The notes: generated from the letters alone by a model not told the origin. A stretch of DNA of 11,058 nucleotides from Hydrogenophaga sp. (GCA_030684755.1 JAUXXN010000045.1:1-11058); one strand, 5' to 3'; counted from the first letter of the stretch, positions 1 through 7,203 are shown. Translations and numbers: made by a program.

Positions 1-1845
1 GTCGAGATGATGGTGCGCAAGCTCGAAGAGGGCTACACCATGATGCGCGCCGCCACCTTCACCTGGGAGGCCACCGCCATGCCCATGCTGACCGGCACCC
101 TCATCACCGCCGCCGGTTTCTTGCCCATCGGCATGGCCAATTCCACCGTGGGCGAATACACCTTTGCCATTTTTGCGGTCACGGTCATTGCGCTGGTGCT
201 GTCTTGGATAGTGGCGGTGTTTTTCGTGCCCTATTTGGGCGTGAAGCTGCTCAAGGTGAAACCCCACGTGGGTCCGGCGGACGAGGTGTTTGACGGCCCG
301 TTTTACGACCGCTTTCGCGCCACCGTGGACTGGTGCGTGCAACACCGCTGGATCACCATCGGCCTGACCATCGGCACCTTTGTGCTGGGCATCGTGGGCA
401 TGGGGCAGGTACAACAGCAGTTCTTCCCCGACTCCAGCCGACCCGAAATCATGGTGGACGTGTGGTTGCCCGAGGGCAGCAGCATGGCCGCCAACGACGA
501 AGTCACCCGCCGGGTGGAAGCCCGCTTGGCAGCAGAGCCGGGCGTGACCAGCGTGAGCACCTGGGTGGGTTCGGGCGTGCCGCGTTTTTATTTGCCGCTG
601 GACCAGGTGTTTCCGCAAACCAACGTGTCGCAGCTCATCGTGCTGCCGCAAGACCTGAAAACCCGCGAGCGCCTGCGCAAAGCCTTGCCCGAGCTGCTGG
701 CCACCGAATTCCCCGAGGTGCGCGGGCGCGTCAAGCTGCTGCCCAACGGCCCGCCCGTGCCGTACCCGGTGATGTTCCGCGTGGTTGGCACCGACCCCGC
801 CGTGCTGCGTACCCTGGCCGACGAGGTGAAAGCCGCTGTGCGCACAAACCCGAACATGCGCGGCGTGAACGACAACTGGAACGAGTCGGTGAAGGTGCTG
901 CGCCTGGAGGTGGACCAAGCCAAGGCCCGCGCACTGGGCGTTTCCAGCCAGTCCATTGCGCAAGCCGGGCGCACCTTGCTCAGCGGCAGCACTGTGGGTC
1001 AGTACCGCGACGGCGACAAGCTGATCGACATCGTGTTGCGCCAGCCGCTGAACGAGCGCGACGCCATCACCAGCCTGGGCAATGCCTACCTGCCCACCGC
1101 CAGCGGCAAAAGCATTCCGCTGTTGCAAATTGCGCGTCCTGTGTTTGACTGGGAACCCGGCGTGATCTGGCGCGAAAACCGCGACTACGCCATCACCGTG
1201 CAAGGCGATGTGGTGGAAGGCCTGCAAGGTGCCACGGTCACCGCCGAGCTGTTGCCCGCCCTCAAAGCGATTGAAAACGGCTGGGCGCAGCGCGGCTTGA
1301 GCGCCTACCGGGTGCAGGTGGCGGGCGCGGTGGAAGAAAGCAGCAAGGGCTCGTCGTCCATTGCGGCGGGTATTCCCATCATGTTGTTCATCACCTTCAC
1401 CCTGCTGATGTTGCAGTTGCAAAGCTTCAGCCGTTCGCTGCTGGTGTTCATCACCGGCCCGCTGGGCATGGCGGGCGTGGCCGGGGCGCTGCTGTTGCTG
1501 GACCGCCCGTTTGGCTTCGTGGCGCTGCTGGGCGTGATCGCGCTCATGGGCATGATCCAGCGCAATTCGGTGATTTCGATCGACCAGATTGAGCAAGACC
1601 GCGCACGCGGCGTGCCGGACTGGGACGCGGTGGTGGGTGCCACCGTGCGCCGCATGCGGCCCATTGTGCTCACCGCCGCCGCCGCCGTGCTGGCCATGAT
1701 TCCGCTCTCGCGCAGCGTGTTCTGGGGCCCGATGGCCGTGGCCATCATGGGCGGGCTGGTGGTGGCCACCGTGCTCACGCTGCTGGCGCTGCCCGCCATG
1801 TACGCGGCGTGGTTCCGGGTGAAGCGCAAGCCGCATACGGCCTGA
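1..1845 (+). CDS. RND-family efflux permease, 5'-truncated by the window edge (C-terminal ~614 residues)
   Basis: Inner-membrane, proton-driven RND (AcrB-like superfamily) permease. The frame is open from base 1, so the true start lies upstream. A full-length member is usually 1000-1050 aa, so about 400 residues are missing, including TM1, the first porter domain and the TM4 Asp-Asp pair. Visible here are the TM5/TM6 helices (window residues ~25-85), TM7 after a cytoplasmic loop (~114-134), the second large periplasmic porter and docking region (~135-450) and TM8-TM12 (~455-605). In TM11 the motif GMIQRNSVIS places Arg (codon at 1561-1563) followed by Asn where AcrB has Lys940-Asn941. The C-terminus ends in a short basic tail (RVKRKPHTA). 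A strong terminator follows directly, so this is the last gene of its own unit. Substrate (drug, solvent or other hydrophobic compound) cannot be told from sequence; a heavy-metal (CusA-type) role looks less likely but is not excluded. Confidence 0.93.
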   Translation, partial: VEMMVRKLEEGYTMMRAATFTWEATAMPMLTGTLITAAGFLPIGMANSTVGEYTFAIFAVTVIALVLSWIVAVFFVPYLGVKLLKVKPHVGPADEVFDGPFYDRFRATVDWCVQHRWITIGLTIGTFVLGIVGMGQVQQQFFPDSSRPEIMVDVWLPEGSSMAANDEVTRRVEARLAAEPGVTSVSTWVGSGVPRFYLPLDQVFPQTNVSQLIVLPQDLKTRERLRKALPELLATEFPEVRGRVKLLPNGPPVPYPVMFRVVGTDPAVLRTLADEVKAAVRTNPNMRGVNDNWNESVKVLRLEVDQAKARALGVSSQSIAQAGRTLLSGSTVGQYRDGDKLIDIVLRQPLNERDAITSLGNAYLPTASGKSIPLLQIARPVFDWEPGVIWRENRDYAITVQGDVVEGLQGATVTAELLPALKAIENGWAQRGLSAYRVQVAGAVEESSKGSSSIAAGIPIMLFITFTLLMLQLQSFSRSLLVFITGPLGMAGVAGALLLLDRPFGFVALLGVIALMGMIQRNSVISIDQIEQDRARGVPDWDAVVGATVRRMRPIVLTAAAAVLAMIPLSRSVFWGPMAVAIMGGLVVATVLTLLALPAMYAAWFRVKRKPHTA

Positions 1846-1862
1846 CCCGGCTGCGGCTGGTG

Positions 1863-1904
1863 AAGCCCGCCAGGCTGTCGGTTGCGACGGGCTGGCGGGC
1901 TTTT
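1863..1904 (+). terminator. Rho-independent terminator of the first RND gene
   Basis: A perfect 11-bp inverted repeat, AAGCCCGCCAG (1863-1873) against CTGGCGGGCTT (1892-1902), is followed by TTTT (1901-1904). The loop can itself fold: 1875-1880 pairs with 1885-1890 with one G-U pair and a GTTG loop, which makes a long, very stable hairpin. It lies 18 bp after the RND stop codon at 1845. The other side has no T-tract on the - strand, so it should work mainly rightward. It separates the efflux gene from the RpiR unit. Confidence 0.85.
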
Positions 1905-1944
1905 CCTTGCGCTGGCGCTGGGTTGGGACGCGGTTTCAAAAACC

Positions 1945-1973
1945 TTGACTAGAAACGTTTGAATCAATATGAT
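1945..1973 (+). promoter_or_regulatory. sigma70-type promoter of the rpiR-like gene
   Basis: TTGACT (1945-1950, 5/6 to TTGACA) and TATGAT (1968-1973, 5/6 to TATAAT) are separated by exactly 17 bp, inside a locally AT-rich stretch that contrasts with the GC-rich flanks. The predicted transcription start is near 1980, about 26 nt before the GTG at 2006. This leaves a very short leader with no clear Shine-Dalgarno sequence. It is the best promoter match found in the window by eye. Confidence 0.75.
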
Positions 1974-2001
1974 TTGTTTGAATCAAATGTTTCAAATTCA
2001 A
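1957..2001. promoter_or_regulatory. candidate RpiR-family operator: tandem TTTGAATCAA palindromes
   Basis: GTTTGAATCAA occurs twice as a direct repeat (1957-1967 and 1976-1986), 19 bp apart. Each copy contains a palindrome around a central A: TTGAATCAA at 1959-1967 and TTTGAATCAAA at 1977-1987. Further half-sites follow: TTTCAAA at 1990-1996, and ATTCAA at 1996-2001, which pairs with TTGAAT at 1978-1983. One more TTTCAAA lies upstream at 1934-1940. The first box fills the -35/-10 spacer and the second covers the expected transcription start, the geometry of a repressor site. Autoregulation by the adjacent RpiR protein is inference; such regulators often bind short AT-rich palindromes next to their own gene. 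Confidence 0.6.
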
Positions 2002-2005
2002 CGCC

Positions 2006-2911
2006 GTGCCCTACCGCCAGCTCATCCAGCATCTGGACCACCACTTTGACGCCCTGAGCCCCGAACTGCAGCGGGCGGCCCGCTGGGTGCGCGCCCACCC
2101 GGCCGAGCTGGGTTTGCAGTCCATGCGGCAATCGGCCCGGGCTGCCGGTGTGGCGCCCGCCACCATGACGCGGCTGGCCCAAGCGCTGGGCTTGGGCGGG
2201 TTTGACGCTATGCGCCGCCCCGCCATGGTGGCGTTTGCGCGCTCGGTGGGCGGGCAGGGCGACGAAGCCACGGGCACGGCGGGTGACGTGCTTGAGCTAC
2301 ATCAAGAGCAGCCCCCGCTGGCCCGTGCACAGGCGGGCAACCTGGCTTCGGTGGTGGCCCACAACCCGGCGCCCAGCGTGGCCGCTGCCGCACAGCTCAT
2401 CTTGCAGGCACGCAGTGTGTTGTTTTTGGGGTTGCGGGCCAGCTTTGGCACGGCTTACCACCTGCACTACACCTGCGACTGGCTGCGCCCCGGCACCGCC
2501 CTGGCCACCGACCCCGGTGGTGCCTGGGCCGATCGCCTGGCCGCGCTCGACCCCGCCGACCTGCTGGTGGCGGTGAGCCAAGCCCCCTACACCGTGCAGA
2601 CGGTGCAAGCGGTGCAGCAGGCGGCTGCCTGCGGTGTGCCGGTGCTGGCGCTGACCGACAGCGCGCTCTCGCCCCTGGCCCGCGTGGCCACGCAAAGCCT
2701 GTTGTTTGACGCGGCATCGCCCGCTTTTTTTCATTCCATGACCGGCGCCCAGGCCTTGGCCGAAACACTGATGCAGGCCGTGGCCGAGCAGGGCGGTGAA
2801 GCGGTCGTGCAGCGCCTGGCCCAGCGCCAAAAGCAATTGCAAACCGCCCGCGTGTATTGGGACAAGCCCGGCCCGCTGCCGCGAGCCCACGCCCCAGACC
2901 GTGGCGTTTGA
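2006..2911 (+). CDS. MurR/RpiR family HTH-SIS transcriptional regulator
   Basis: Cytoplasmic DNA-binding regulator of 301 aa, close to the usual 280-300 aa for the family. Residues ~1-78 form the RpiR-type helix-turn-helix; the recognition region is around SARAAGVAPATMTRLAQALG (43-62), and the segment from ~64 (GGFDAMRR) resembles the conserved end of this domain. Residues ~125-265 form an SIS domain (start AAAQLILQARSVLFLGLR, later ALTDSALSPLA), which in this family binds a phosphorylated sugar or related metabolite as effector. The start is GTG at 2006: the frame has a stop at 1979-1981 and no other ATG, GTG or TTG in between. The tail after ~270 is a basic Gln/Arg-rich extension. The class III aminotransferase 37 bp downstream is the likely target, together with the gene itself through the palindromes upstream. 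The effector cannot be deduced. Confidence 0.9.
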   Translation: MPYRQLIQHLDHHFDALSPELQRAARWVRAHPAELGLQSMRQSARAAGVAPATMTRLAQALGLGGFDAMRRPAMVAFARSVGGQGDEATGTAGDVLELHQEQPPLARAQAGNLASVVAHNPAPSVAAAAQLILQARSVLFLGLRASFGTAYHLHYTCDWLRPGTALATDPGGAWADRLAALDPADLLVAVSQAPYTVQTVQAVQQAAACGVPVLALTDSALSPLARVATQSLLFDAASPAFFHSMTGAQALAETLMQAVAEQGGEAVVQRLAQRQKQLQTARVYWDKPGPLPRAHAPDRGV

Positions 2912-2948
2912 AAGCTGCGTACTCCATCCATCCTCAACCGTACCCCTT

Positions 2949-4349
2949 ATGACCGTTCCAACGCCCACCACCACCGTCCAGCCCAACGCCTCCCATGTGT
3001 TTCACCGCCAGTTGCACCACGGCCTGCCCGTGGCCGTCAGCGGGCAGGGCATCACCATCACCGACGCCAGCGGCAAGGTTTACCTGGACGCTTCGGGCGG
3101 TGCGGCGGTGTCGTGCCTGGGCCACGGGCATCCCGACGTGATCGCGGCCATGCACGCCCAGATCGACCAGTTGGCTTACGCCCACACCAGCTTTTTCACC
3201 ACGGCGGTGGCCGAGGAACTGGCCGACCTGTTGATCAGCACCGCGCCCGCCGGCATGAGCCACGTGTATTTCGTCAGCGGCGGCTCTGAAGCGGTGGAGG
3301 CGGCGCTGAAGATGGCGCGTCAGTATTTTGTAGAAATCGGCCAGCCCCAGCGGCGCCATTTCATTGCCCGGCGCCAGAGCTACCACGGCAACACCCTGGG
3401 TGCCTTGGCGGTGGGTGGCAACGCCTGGCGTCGCGAGCAGTTCAAGCCGATCCTGATCGACGTGACCCACGTGGCCCCGTGTTACGAATACCGCGACCGA
3501 CGCAGCCATGAGACCGCTGAGCAATACGGCCAACGCCTGGTGGCCGAGCTGTCTGCCGCCATCGATGAACTGGGCGGCGAGAACGTGATGGCCTTTGTGG
3601 CCGAAACGGTGGGCGGCGCCACGGCTGGCGTGCTCACGCCGGTGCCGGGTTACTTCAAGGGCGTGCGCGAGTTGTGCGACCGCCACGGCATTTTGCTGAT
3701 CCTCGACGAGGTGATGTGCGGCATGGGCCGCACCGGCACGCTGCACGCCTGCGAGCAAGACGGCGTGGTGCCCGACCTGCTGACCATCGCCAAGGGTCTG
3801 GGCGGCGGCTACCAGCCCATTGGCGCGGTGCTGGCGCAAGGTCGGCTGGTGGACGCGTTTCGCCAAGGCAGCGGGTTGTTTCAACACGGCCACACCTATC
3901 TGGGCCATGCGGTGGCCTGTGCTGCTGCGCTGGCGGTGCAACGTGTGATTCAGCGCGACGGCCTGCTGGCCCAGGTGCGCGAACGGGGCGACCAGCTGCA
4001 GACGCTGCTGCAACAGGCGTTTGGTGACCACCCGCAGGTGGGCGACATTCGTGGTCGCGGCCTGTTCTGGGGCGTGGAACTGGTGGCCGACCGGGCCAGC
4101 AAGCAATGGATAGCCCCGGCCCACAAACTGCATGTGCGGATCAAGCGCGAAGCCATGGCCGAGGGTCTGATGGTCTACCCCATGGGCGGCACGGTGGACG
4201 GCCAGTGCGGCGACCACATCCTGCTGGCGCCGCCGTTCATCAGCACCCCCGACGATCTGGCCCAGATCGTGGAGCGGCTGACACGGGCGGTGAACCGGTC
4301 GTTGGCCGCTGTGGGCGTTGGTCAAAGCGCCGATGGATGTGGCCCATGA
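2949..4349 (+). CDS. class III PLP-dependent aminotransferase (aspartate aminotransferase family protein)
   Basis: Cytosolic pyridoxal-phosphate enzyme of 466 aa, fold type I, class III (omega-amino acid/diamine transaminase-like). Landmarks in order: the N-terminal substrate-side region DASGGAAVSCLGHGHPDV (~47-64); the phosphate-binding loop SGGSEAVEAALK (110-121); YHGNT (145-149); the cofactor aspartate in LILDEVM (D253); the Schiff-base lysine in TIAKGLGGGYQPIGA (K282); and a phosphate-contacting threonine in HGHTYLGH (T316). All key residues are present, so it should be active. ATG 2949 is preferred because homology-like sequence begins about there and upstream in-frame codons lie inside the regulator gene; no good Shine-Dalgarno is visible, which suggests coupling to the upstream gene. 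Class III members act on varied donors (taurine, beta-alanine, GABA, putrescine, 2-aminoethylphosphonate), and the sequence does not decide which. Confidence 0.9.
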   Translation: MTVPTPTTTVQPNASHVFHRQLHHGLPVAVSGQGITITDASGKVYLDASGGAAVSCLGHGHPDVIAAMHAQIDQLAYAHTSFFTTAVAEELADLLISTAPAGMSHVYFVSGGSEAVEAALKMARQYFVEIGQPQRRHFIARRQSYHGNTLGALAVGGNAWRREQFKPILIDVTHVAPCYEYRDRRSHETAEQYGQRLVAELSAAIDELGGENVMAFVAETVGGATAGVLTPVPGYFKGVRELCDRHGILLILDEVMCGMGRTGTLHACEQDGVVPDLLTIAKGLGGGYQPIGAVLAQGRLVDAFRQGSGLFQHGHTYLGHAVACAAALAVQRVIQRDGLLAQVRERGDQLQTLLQQAFGDHPQVGDIRGRGLFWGVELVADRASKQWIAPAHKLHVRIKREAMAEGLMVYPMGGTVDGQCGDHILLAPPFISTPDDLAQIVERLTRAVNRSLAAVGVGQSADGCGP

Positions 4350-4411
4350 GGCCGAACGATTACGATGCCGTGGCGCGGATCGCTGGCAGCCGTTGTCGCG
4401 TTGCGCCCACT

Positions 4412-4415
4412 GGAG
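4412..4415 (+). promoter_or_regulatory. ribosome binding site selecting the TTG start of the methyltransferase
   Basis: GGAG lies 10 nt upstream of TTG 4426. Earlier in-frame candidates (TTG 4318, ATG 4333) overlap the aminotransferase gene, have no Shine-Dalgarno match, and would add a Cys/Arg-rich leader that does not resemble a folded methyltransferase N-terminus. Confidence 0.5.
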
Positions 4416-4425
4416 AACCCCGGCC

Positions 4426-5274
4426 TTGAACCCCAAACATTCCGCCGATCAGCCGCCTGCAGGACTCAGCAGTTGGCTGCAAACCCCGCCTGGACAGTAC
4501 CTTTTGGGCTGGGAGCAGACCCAGTTTGATTTAGCGGTGGCCGATCTGTTTGGCTACAACGCCTTGCAATTGGGTTTGTCTGAGCTCGATGCATTGCGCG
4601 CCAACCGCATGCCGCACCGCTGGCTGGCGCTGCCCGAGGAATTGGCGCCGCTGGAGCCGCTGTTGAAAACGCCGCCCGGTGCGCCCATGGCCGACGGCCT
4701 TGCGCAAGTCGCGTCTTTGCGCCGTGTGGCGCTCATCACCGATGCGGCCGCGCTGCCTTTTCCCGCTGCCAGCTTGGACTTGCTGGTGCTGCCCCACACG
4801 CTGGAACTCAGCGCCGACCCGCACCAGGTGCTGCGCGAAGTGGAGCGCGTGCTGGTGCCCGAGGGCCGGGTGGTGGTTTCGGGCTTCAACCCGGCCAGTT
4901 TGTGGGGCTTGCGTCAGGGACGCGGGCGGCTGGGGGAGCGCTTGGGGCTGGCGAGGGCCGACACGGCCCGCCTGTACCTGCCCGAAGCGGGCGATTTCAT
5001 CGGTCCGTGGCGCCTGCGCGACTGGCTACAGCTGCTGGGTTTTGAAGTAGAGTCTGACCGCTACGGCTGTTACCGGCCAGCGGTGCAAACCGAAAAATGG
5101 CTGCAGCGCACCGCCTGGATGGACCCGATTGGAGCGCGTTGGTGGCCCATTTTTGGTGCGGTTTATTTTGTGGTGGCGGTCAAGCGCGTGCGCGGCGTTC
5201 GCTTGTTGGGGCCAGCCTGGAAACCCCGGCGTGCAACCGCATCGGCCCCAGTGGTGGCCACGAACCGCCATTGA
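4426..5274 (+). CDS. YafS-like class I SAM-dependent methyltransferase, function unknown
   Basis: Predicted cytosolic protein of 282 aa from the TTG start. Residues ~101-156 carry the typical second half of a methyltransferase_11 fold: ALPFPAASLDLLVLPHTLE (109-127), then a helix with REVERVLVPEGRVVVSGFNP (137-156). The C-terminal half is rich in Trp and Arg and has a hydrophobic strand WWPIFGAVYFVVAVKR. The usual SAM-binding glycine motif (E/DxGxGxG) is degenerate: ALQLGLS (46-52) occupies its place. The position just upstream of rnhA matches the family of E. coli YafS, which is also next to rnhA; I recall this as a known neighbourhood. The substrate is unknown for the family as far as I know. 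The frame can extend upstream to TTG 4318 or ATG 4333 (318 or 313 aa); the TTG at 4426 has the best ribosome binding site. Confidence 0.8.
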   Translation: MNPKHSADQPPAGLSSWLQTPPGQYLLGWEQTQFDLAVADLFGYNALQLGLSELDALRANRMPHRWLALPEELAPLEPLLKTPPGAPMADGLAQVASLRRVALITDAAALPFPAASLDLLVLPHTLELSADPHQVLREVERVLVPEGRVVVSGFNPASLWGLRQGRGRLGERLGLARADTARLYLPEAGDFIGPWRLRDWLQLLGFEVESDRYGCYRPAVQTEKWLQRTAWMDPIGARWWPIFGAVYFVVAVKRVRGVRLLGPAWKPRRATASAPVVATNRH

Positions 5275-5328
5275 ACCCGCACCAGCCTTGCAGCGGCCTG
5301 TAGGTCGCTTGTTTTCTTTCACACTTTT

Positions 5329-5332
5329 GGAG
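5329..5332 (+). promoter_or_regulatory. ribosome binding site for rnhA, supports a TTG start
   Basis: GGAG sits 7 nt before TTG 5340. The next in-frame start, ATG 5355, would remove the first beta-strand residues before the catalytic Asp and has no Shine-Dalgarno match at suitable spacing. Confidence 0.65.
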
Positions 5333-5339
5333 TTTTCGA

Positions 5340-5774
5340 TTGAATCACGTGGTGATGTACACCGACGGTGCCTGCAAGGGCAACCCCGGTCCGGGCGGTT
5401 GGGGTGTTTTTCTGAAGGCCGGTGGGCATGAAAAAGAACTTTGGGGCGGTGAACGCGAAACCACCAACAACCGTATGGAACTCATGGCGGTGATTGAGGG
5501 CATTTCCGCCCTCAAGCGGCCTTGCACCGTGGCGGTCTACCTGGACAGCGAATACGTACGCAAAGGCATCACCGAGTGGATTCATGGCTGGAAAGCCAAA
5601 GGCTGGAAAACCGCAGCCAAACAACCCGTGAAAAACGCCGACCTGTGGAAACGGCTGGATGCCCTGACGCACGACGGCGTTCACAAAATCGAATGGCACT
5701 GGGTGAAAGGGCATGCCGGAGACCCAGGCAACGAGCGGGCCGACGGCCTGGCCAACCGGGGCGTGCCGGGCTGA
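5340..5774 (+). CDS. rnhA: ribonuclease HI
   Basis: Cytosolic endonuclease that cuts the RNA strand of RNA-DNA hybrids (R-loops, replication primers). At 144 aa it is close to the E. coli enzyme (155 aa). The four metal-binding acidic residues are present: D9 in [17 protein letters not shown]47 in [10 protein letters not shown]69 in VYLDSEYV and D135 in GNERADGLA. The catalytic-loop histidine is H125 in [15 protein letters not shown]. The basic handle region lies around [20 protein letters not shown] (84-103). The start is TTG with a good Shine-Dalgarno. It follows the YafS-like gene after 65 bp, probably co-transcribed. In many proteobacteria dnaQ follows or faces rnhA; here an unrelated efflux operon follows instead. 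Confidence 0.96.
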   Translation: MNHVVMYTDGACKGNPGPGGWGVFLKAGGHEKELWGGERETTNNRMELMAVIEGISALKRPCTVAVYLDSEYVRKGITEWIHGWKAKGWKTAAKQPVKNADLWKRLDALTHDGVHKIEWHWVKGHAGDPGNERADGLANRGVPG

Positions 5775-5908
5775 TAGGCCGGGCCTTGGGCTTGTTCACC
5801 ACCGGGGTGAATGAACGCCAACCTCCATCCTCGTCTTCCGACTGCTACATTGTTTGAGTTGTTGCGCCTGCGGTCGCTGTCTCTGTTCCCTTCCTGAAGA
5901 ATCGAAAC

Positions 5909-7147
5909 ATGTCAAACAAGACGCTTTATGTGGTGGTGGCTGTTGCTGGCATTGGACTGGCTTCGGCGGGTGCCTGGTGGTTTCAGAACCGGGCTGCGCC
6001 CCCCACGGCGGCGGCTGCCGCTTCGCTAGGCGGGCCTCCGAAGGCCGCGCCTGCGGGCGGTGGGCGCCCAGCCGGTGTGCCCGGTGTCGAAGTCACCCAA
6101 GTGAAAACCCTGCGCATCCAAGACGACGCGCAAGCCGTGGGCACGCTGCGTTCGCGCCAAAGCGTCACGCTGCGCCCCGAGGTGAGCGGGCGCATTGCCC
6201 ACATTGGCTTTGCCGACGGCGCGCGTGTGCGCCGGGGCCAGTTGCTGGTGCAGTTGGACGACGTGTTGCAGCGCGCCGAACTCAGCCAGGCGCAGGCCCA
6301 GCTCTCCATGGCGCAGGCCAACCTCAAGCGCAACCAAGAACTGGTGGCAGAAAACTTTGTCGCCCAGCGCGTGCTGGACGAAAGCCAAGCCAACCTGCAA
6401 GTGGCCGAAGCCCAGGTGGCGCTGGCCCAAGCCCGTTTGCAGCGCATGCGCGTCACCGCGCCGTTTGATGGCACGGTGGGGCTGCGCAGCATCAACTTGG
6501 GCGAATACGTGAAAGACGGCGCCGACTTGGTGAACCTGGAAGACACCTCGGCCCTTTTGGTGGACTTCCGCCTGCCCGAGCGCTACCAAACCCGCATCAA
6601 GCCCGGTCAGTCGGTGCAGGTGCAGCTCGACGCCTTGCCCGGCCAGTCGTTTGCAGCCCGCGTGCAGGCTGTGGACCCGCTGCTCGACGCCAATGGCCGC
6701 TCGGTGGCGGTGCGCGCGGTGTTGCCGCCGTCGCCCGCAGGCGACTTGCGCCCGGGCATGTTTGCGCGGGTGTTGACGGTTTTTTCGGTCAATGAAGTCG
6801 CCTTGGTGGTGCCCGAAGAAGCGCTGGTGCCCCAAGGCGGCAAGCAATTCGTTTTTAAGCTGGAAAAAGAAGGCGAGGGCGACGCCGCCAAGCTCGTCTC
6901 GCGCCGCACCGAAGTGCAGTTGGGCGTGCGCCAAGGCGCGCAGGTGCAGGTGTTGGCCGGTGTGGCCGAAGGCGACACGGTGGTGGTGGCCGGGCAACAA
7001 CGCTTGCAGCGCGACGGAACAGCGGTGCGGGTGGTGGACATGAACAAACCCGGTGGCGGTCCTCGGGCCACCGGTGGTGGTCAGGGCGGTGCCCCCGCCG
7101 GTGTGGGCGGTGGCACAGCAGCGCCTGCGCCCGCGCCCGCCAAGTGA
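5909..7147 (+). CDS. RND efflux periplasmic adaptor subunit (membrane fusion protein)
   Basis: Periplasmic adaptor of 412 aa that links an RND permease to an outer-membrane channel. An N-terminal signal anchor spans residues ~5-25 (LYVVVAVAGIGLASAGAWW); no lipobox cysteine is present, so it is not a lipoprotein of the AcrA type. A Pro/Ala/Gly linker follows (30-58). The two lipoyl half-motifs are near 88-114 (RPEVSGRIAHIGFADGARVR) and 182-210 (TAPFDGTVGLRSINLGEYV). Between them is a heptad-rich coiled-coil hairpin (~117-181), long enough for contact with a TolC-type channel. The beta-barrel (~215-295) and membrane-proximal domain (~296-375) complete the order. The last ~32 residues are a low-complexity Gly/Ala/Pro tail. 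ATG 5909 is preceded by a weak GAAGAA. The gene ends 56 bp before the permease and is surely in one operon with it. Confidence 0.93.
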   Translation: MSNKTLYVVVAVAGIGLASAGAWWFQNRAAPPTAAAAASLGGPPKAAPAGGGRPAGVPGVEVTQVKTLRIQDDAQAVGTLRSRQSVTLRPEVSGRIAHIGFADGARVRRGQLLVQLDDVLQRAELSQAQAQLSMAQANLKRNQELVAENFVAQRVLDESQANLQVAEAQVALAQARLQRMRVTAPFDGTVGLRSINLGEYVKDGADLVNLEDTSALLVDFRLPERYQTRIKPGQSVQVQLDALPGQSFAARVQAVDPLLDANGRSVAVRAVLPPSPAGDLRPGMFARVLTVFSVNEVALVVPEEALVPQGGKQFVFKLEKEGEGDAAKLVSRRTEVQLGVRQGAQVQVLAGVAEGDTVVVAGQQRLQRDGTAVRVVDMNKPGGGPRATGGGQGGAPAGVGGGTAAPAPAPAK

Positions 7148-7190
7148 TCATCGCTTCGGTCGCCACGATCTCTTGACGCACCTTTTCTTC

Positions 7191-7195
7191 GGGAG
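7191..7195 (+). promoter_or_regulatory. ribosome binding site of the second RND permease
   Basis: GGGAG is 8 nt upstream of ATG 7204, the strongest Shine-Dalgarno match seen for the efflux genes. It fixes the permease start at MQLPEISIRRPVF, which is the expected RND N-terminus. Confidence 0.6.
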
Positions 7196-7203
7196 CCTGC
7201 CGC

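Noticed and set aside
4338..4366. Possible promoter with TACGAT (4361-4366) before the methyltransferase
   Set aside because: The -10 matches 4/6 only and the hexamer at the right distance upstream (TGTGGC) is not a -35.
2934..4436. Long open reading frame on the - strand opposite the aminotransferase (500 codons)
   Set aside because: It mirrors the GC-rich codon pattern of the aminotransferase, whose active-site residues are all intact. Its translation is His/Gln/Ala-rich with no recognisable domain.
5795..5811. Hairpin TTCACC-ACCGG-GGTGAA downstream of rnhA
   Set aside because: The stem is only 6 bp and no T-tract follows, so it does not meet the pattern of an intrinsic terminator.
6026..7000. 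Long - strand open frame opposite the adaptor gene
   Set aside because: It is a shadow of the adaptor coding sequence; the product is compositionally odd (His/Gln/Ala/Leu) and resembles no family.
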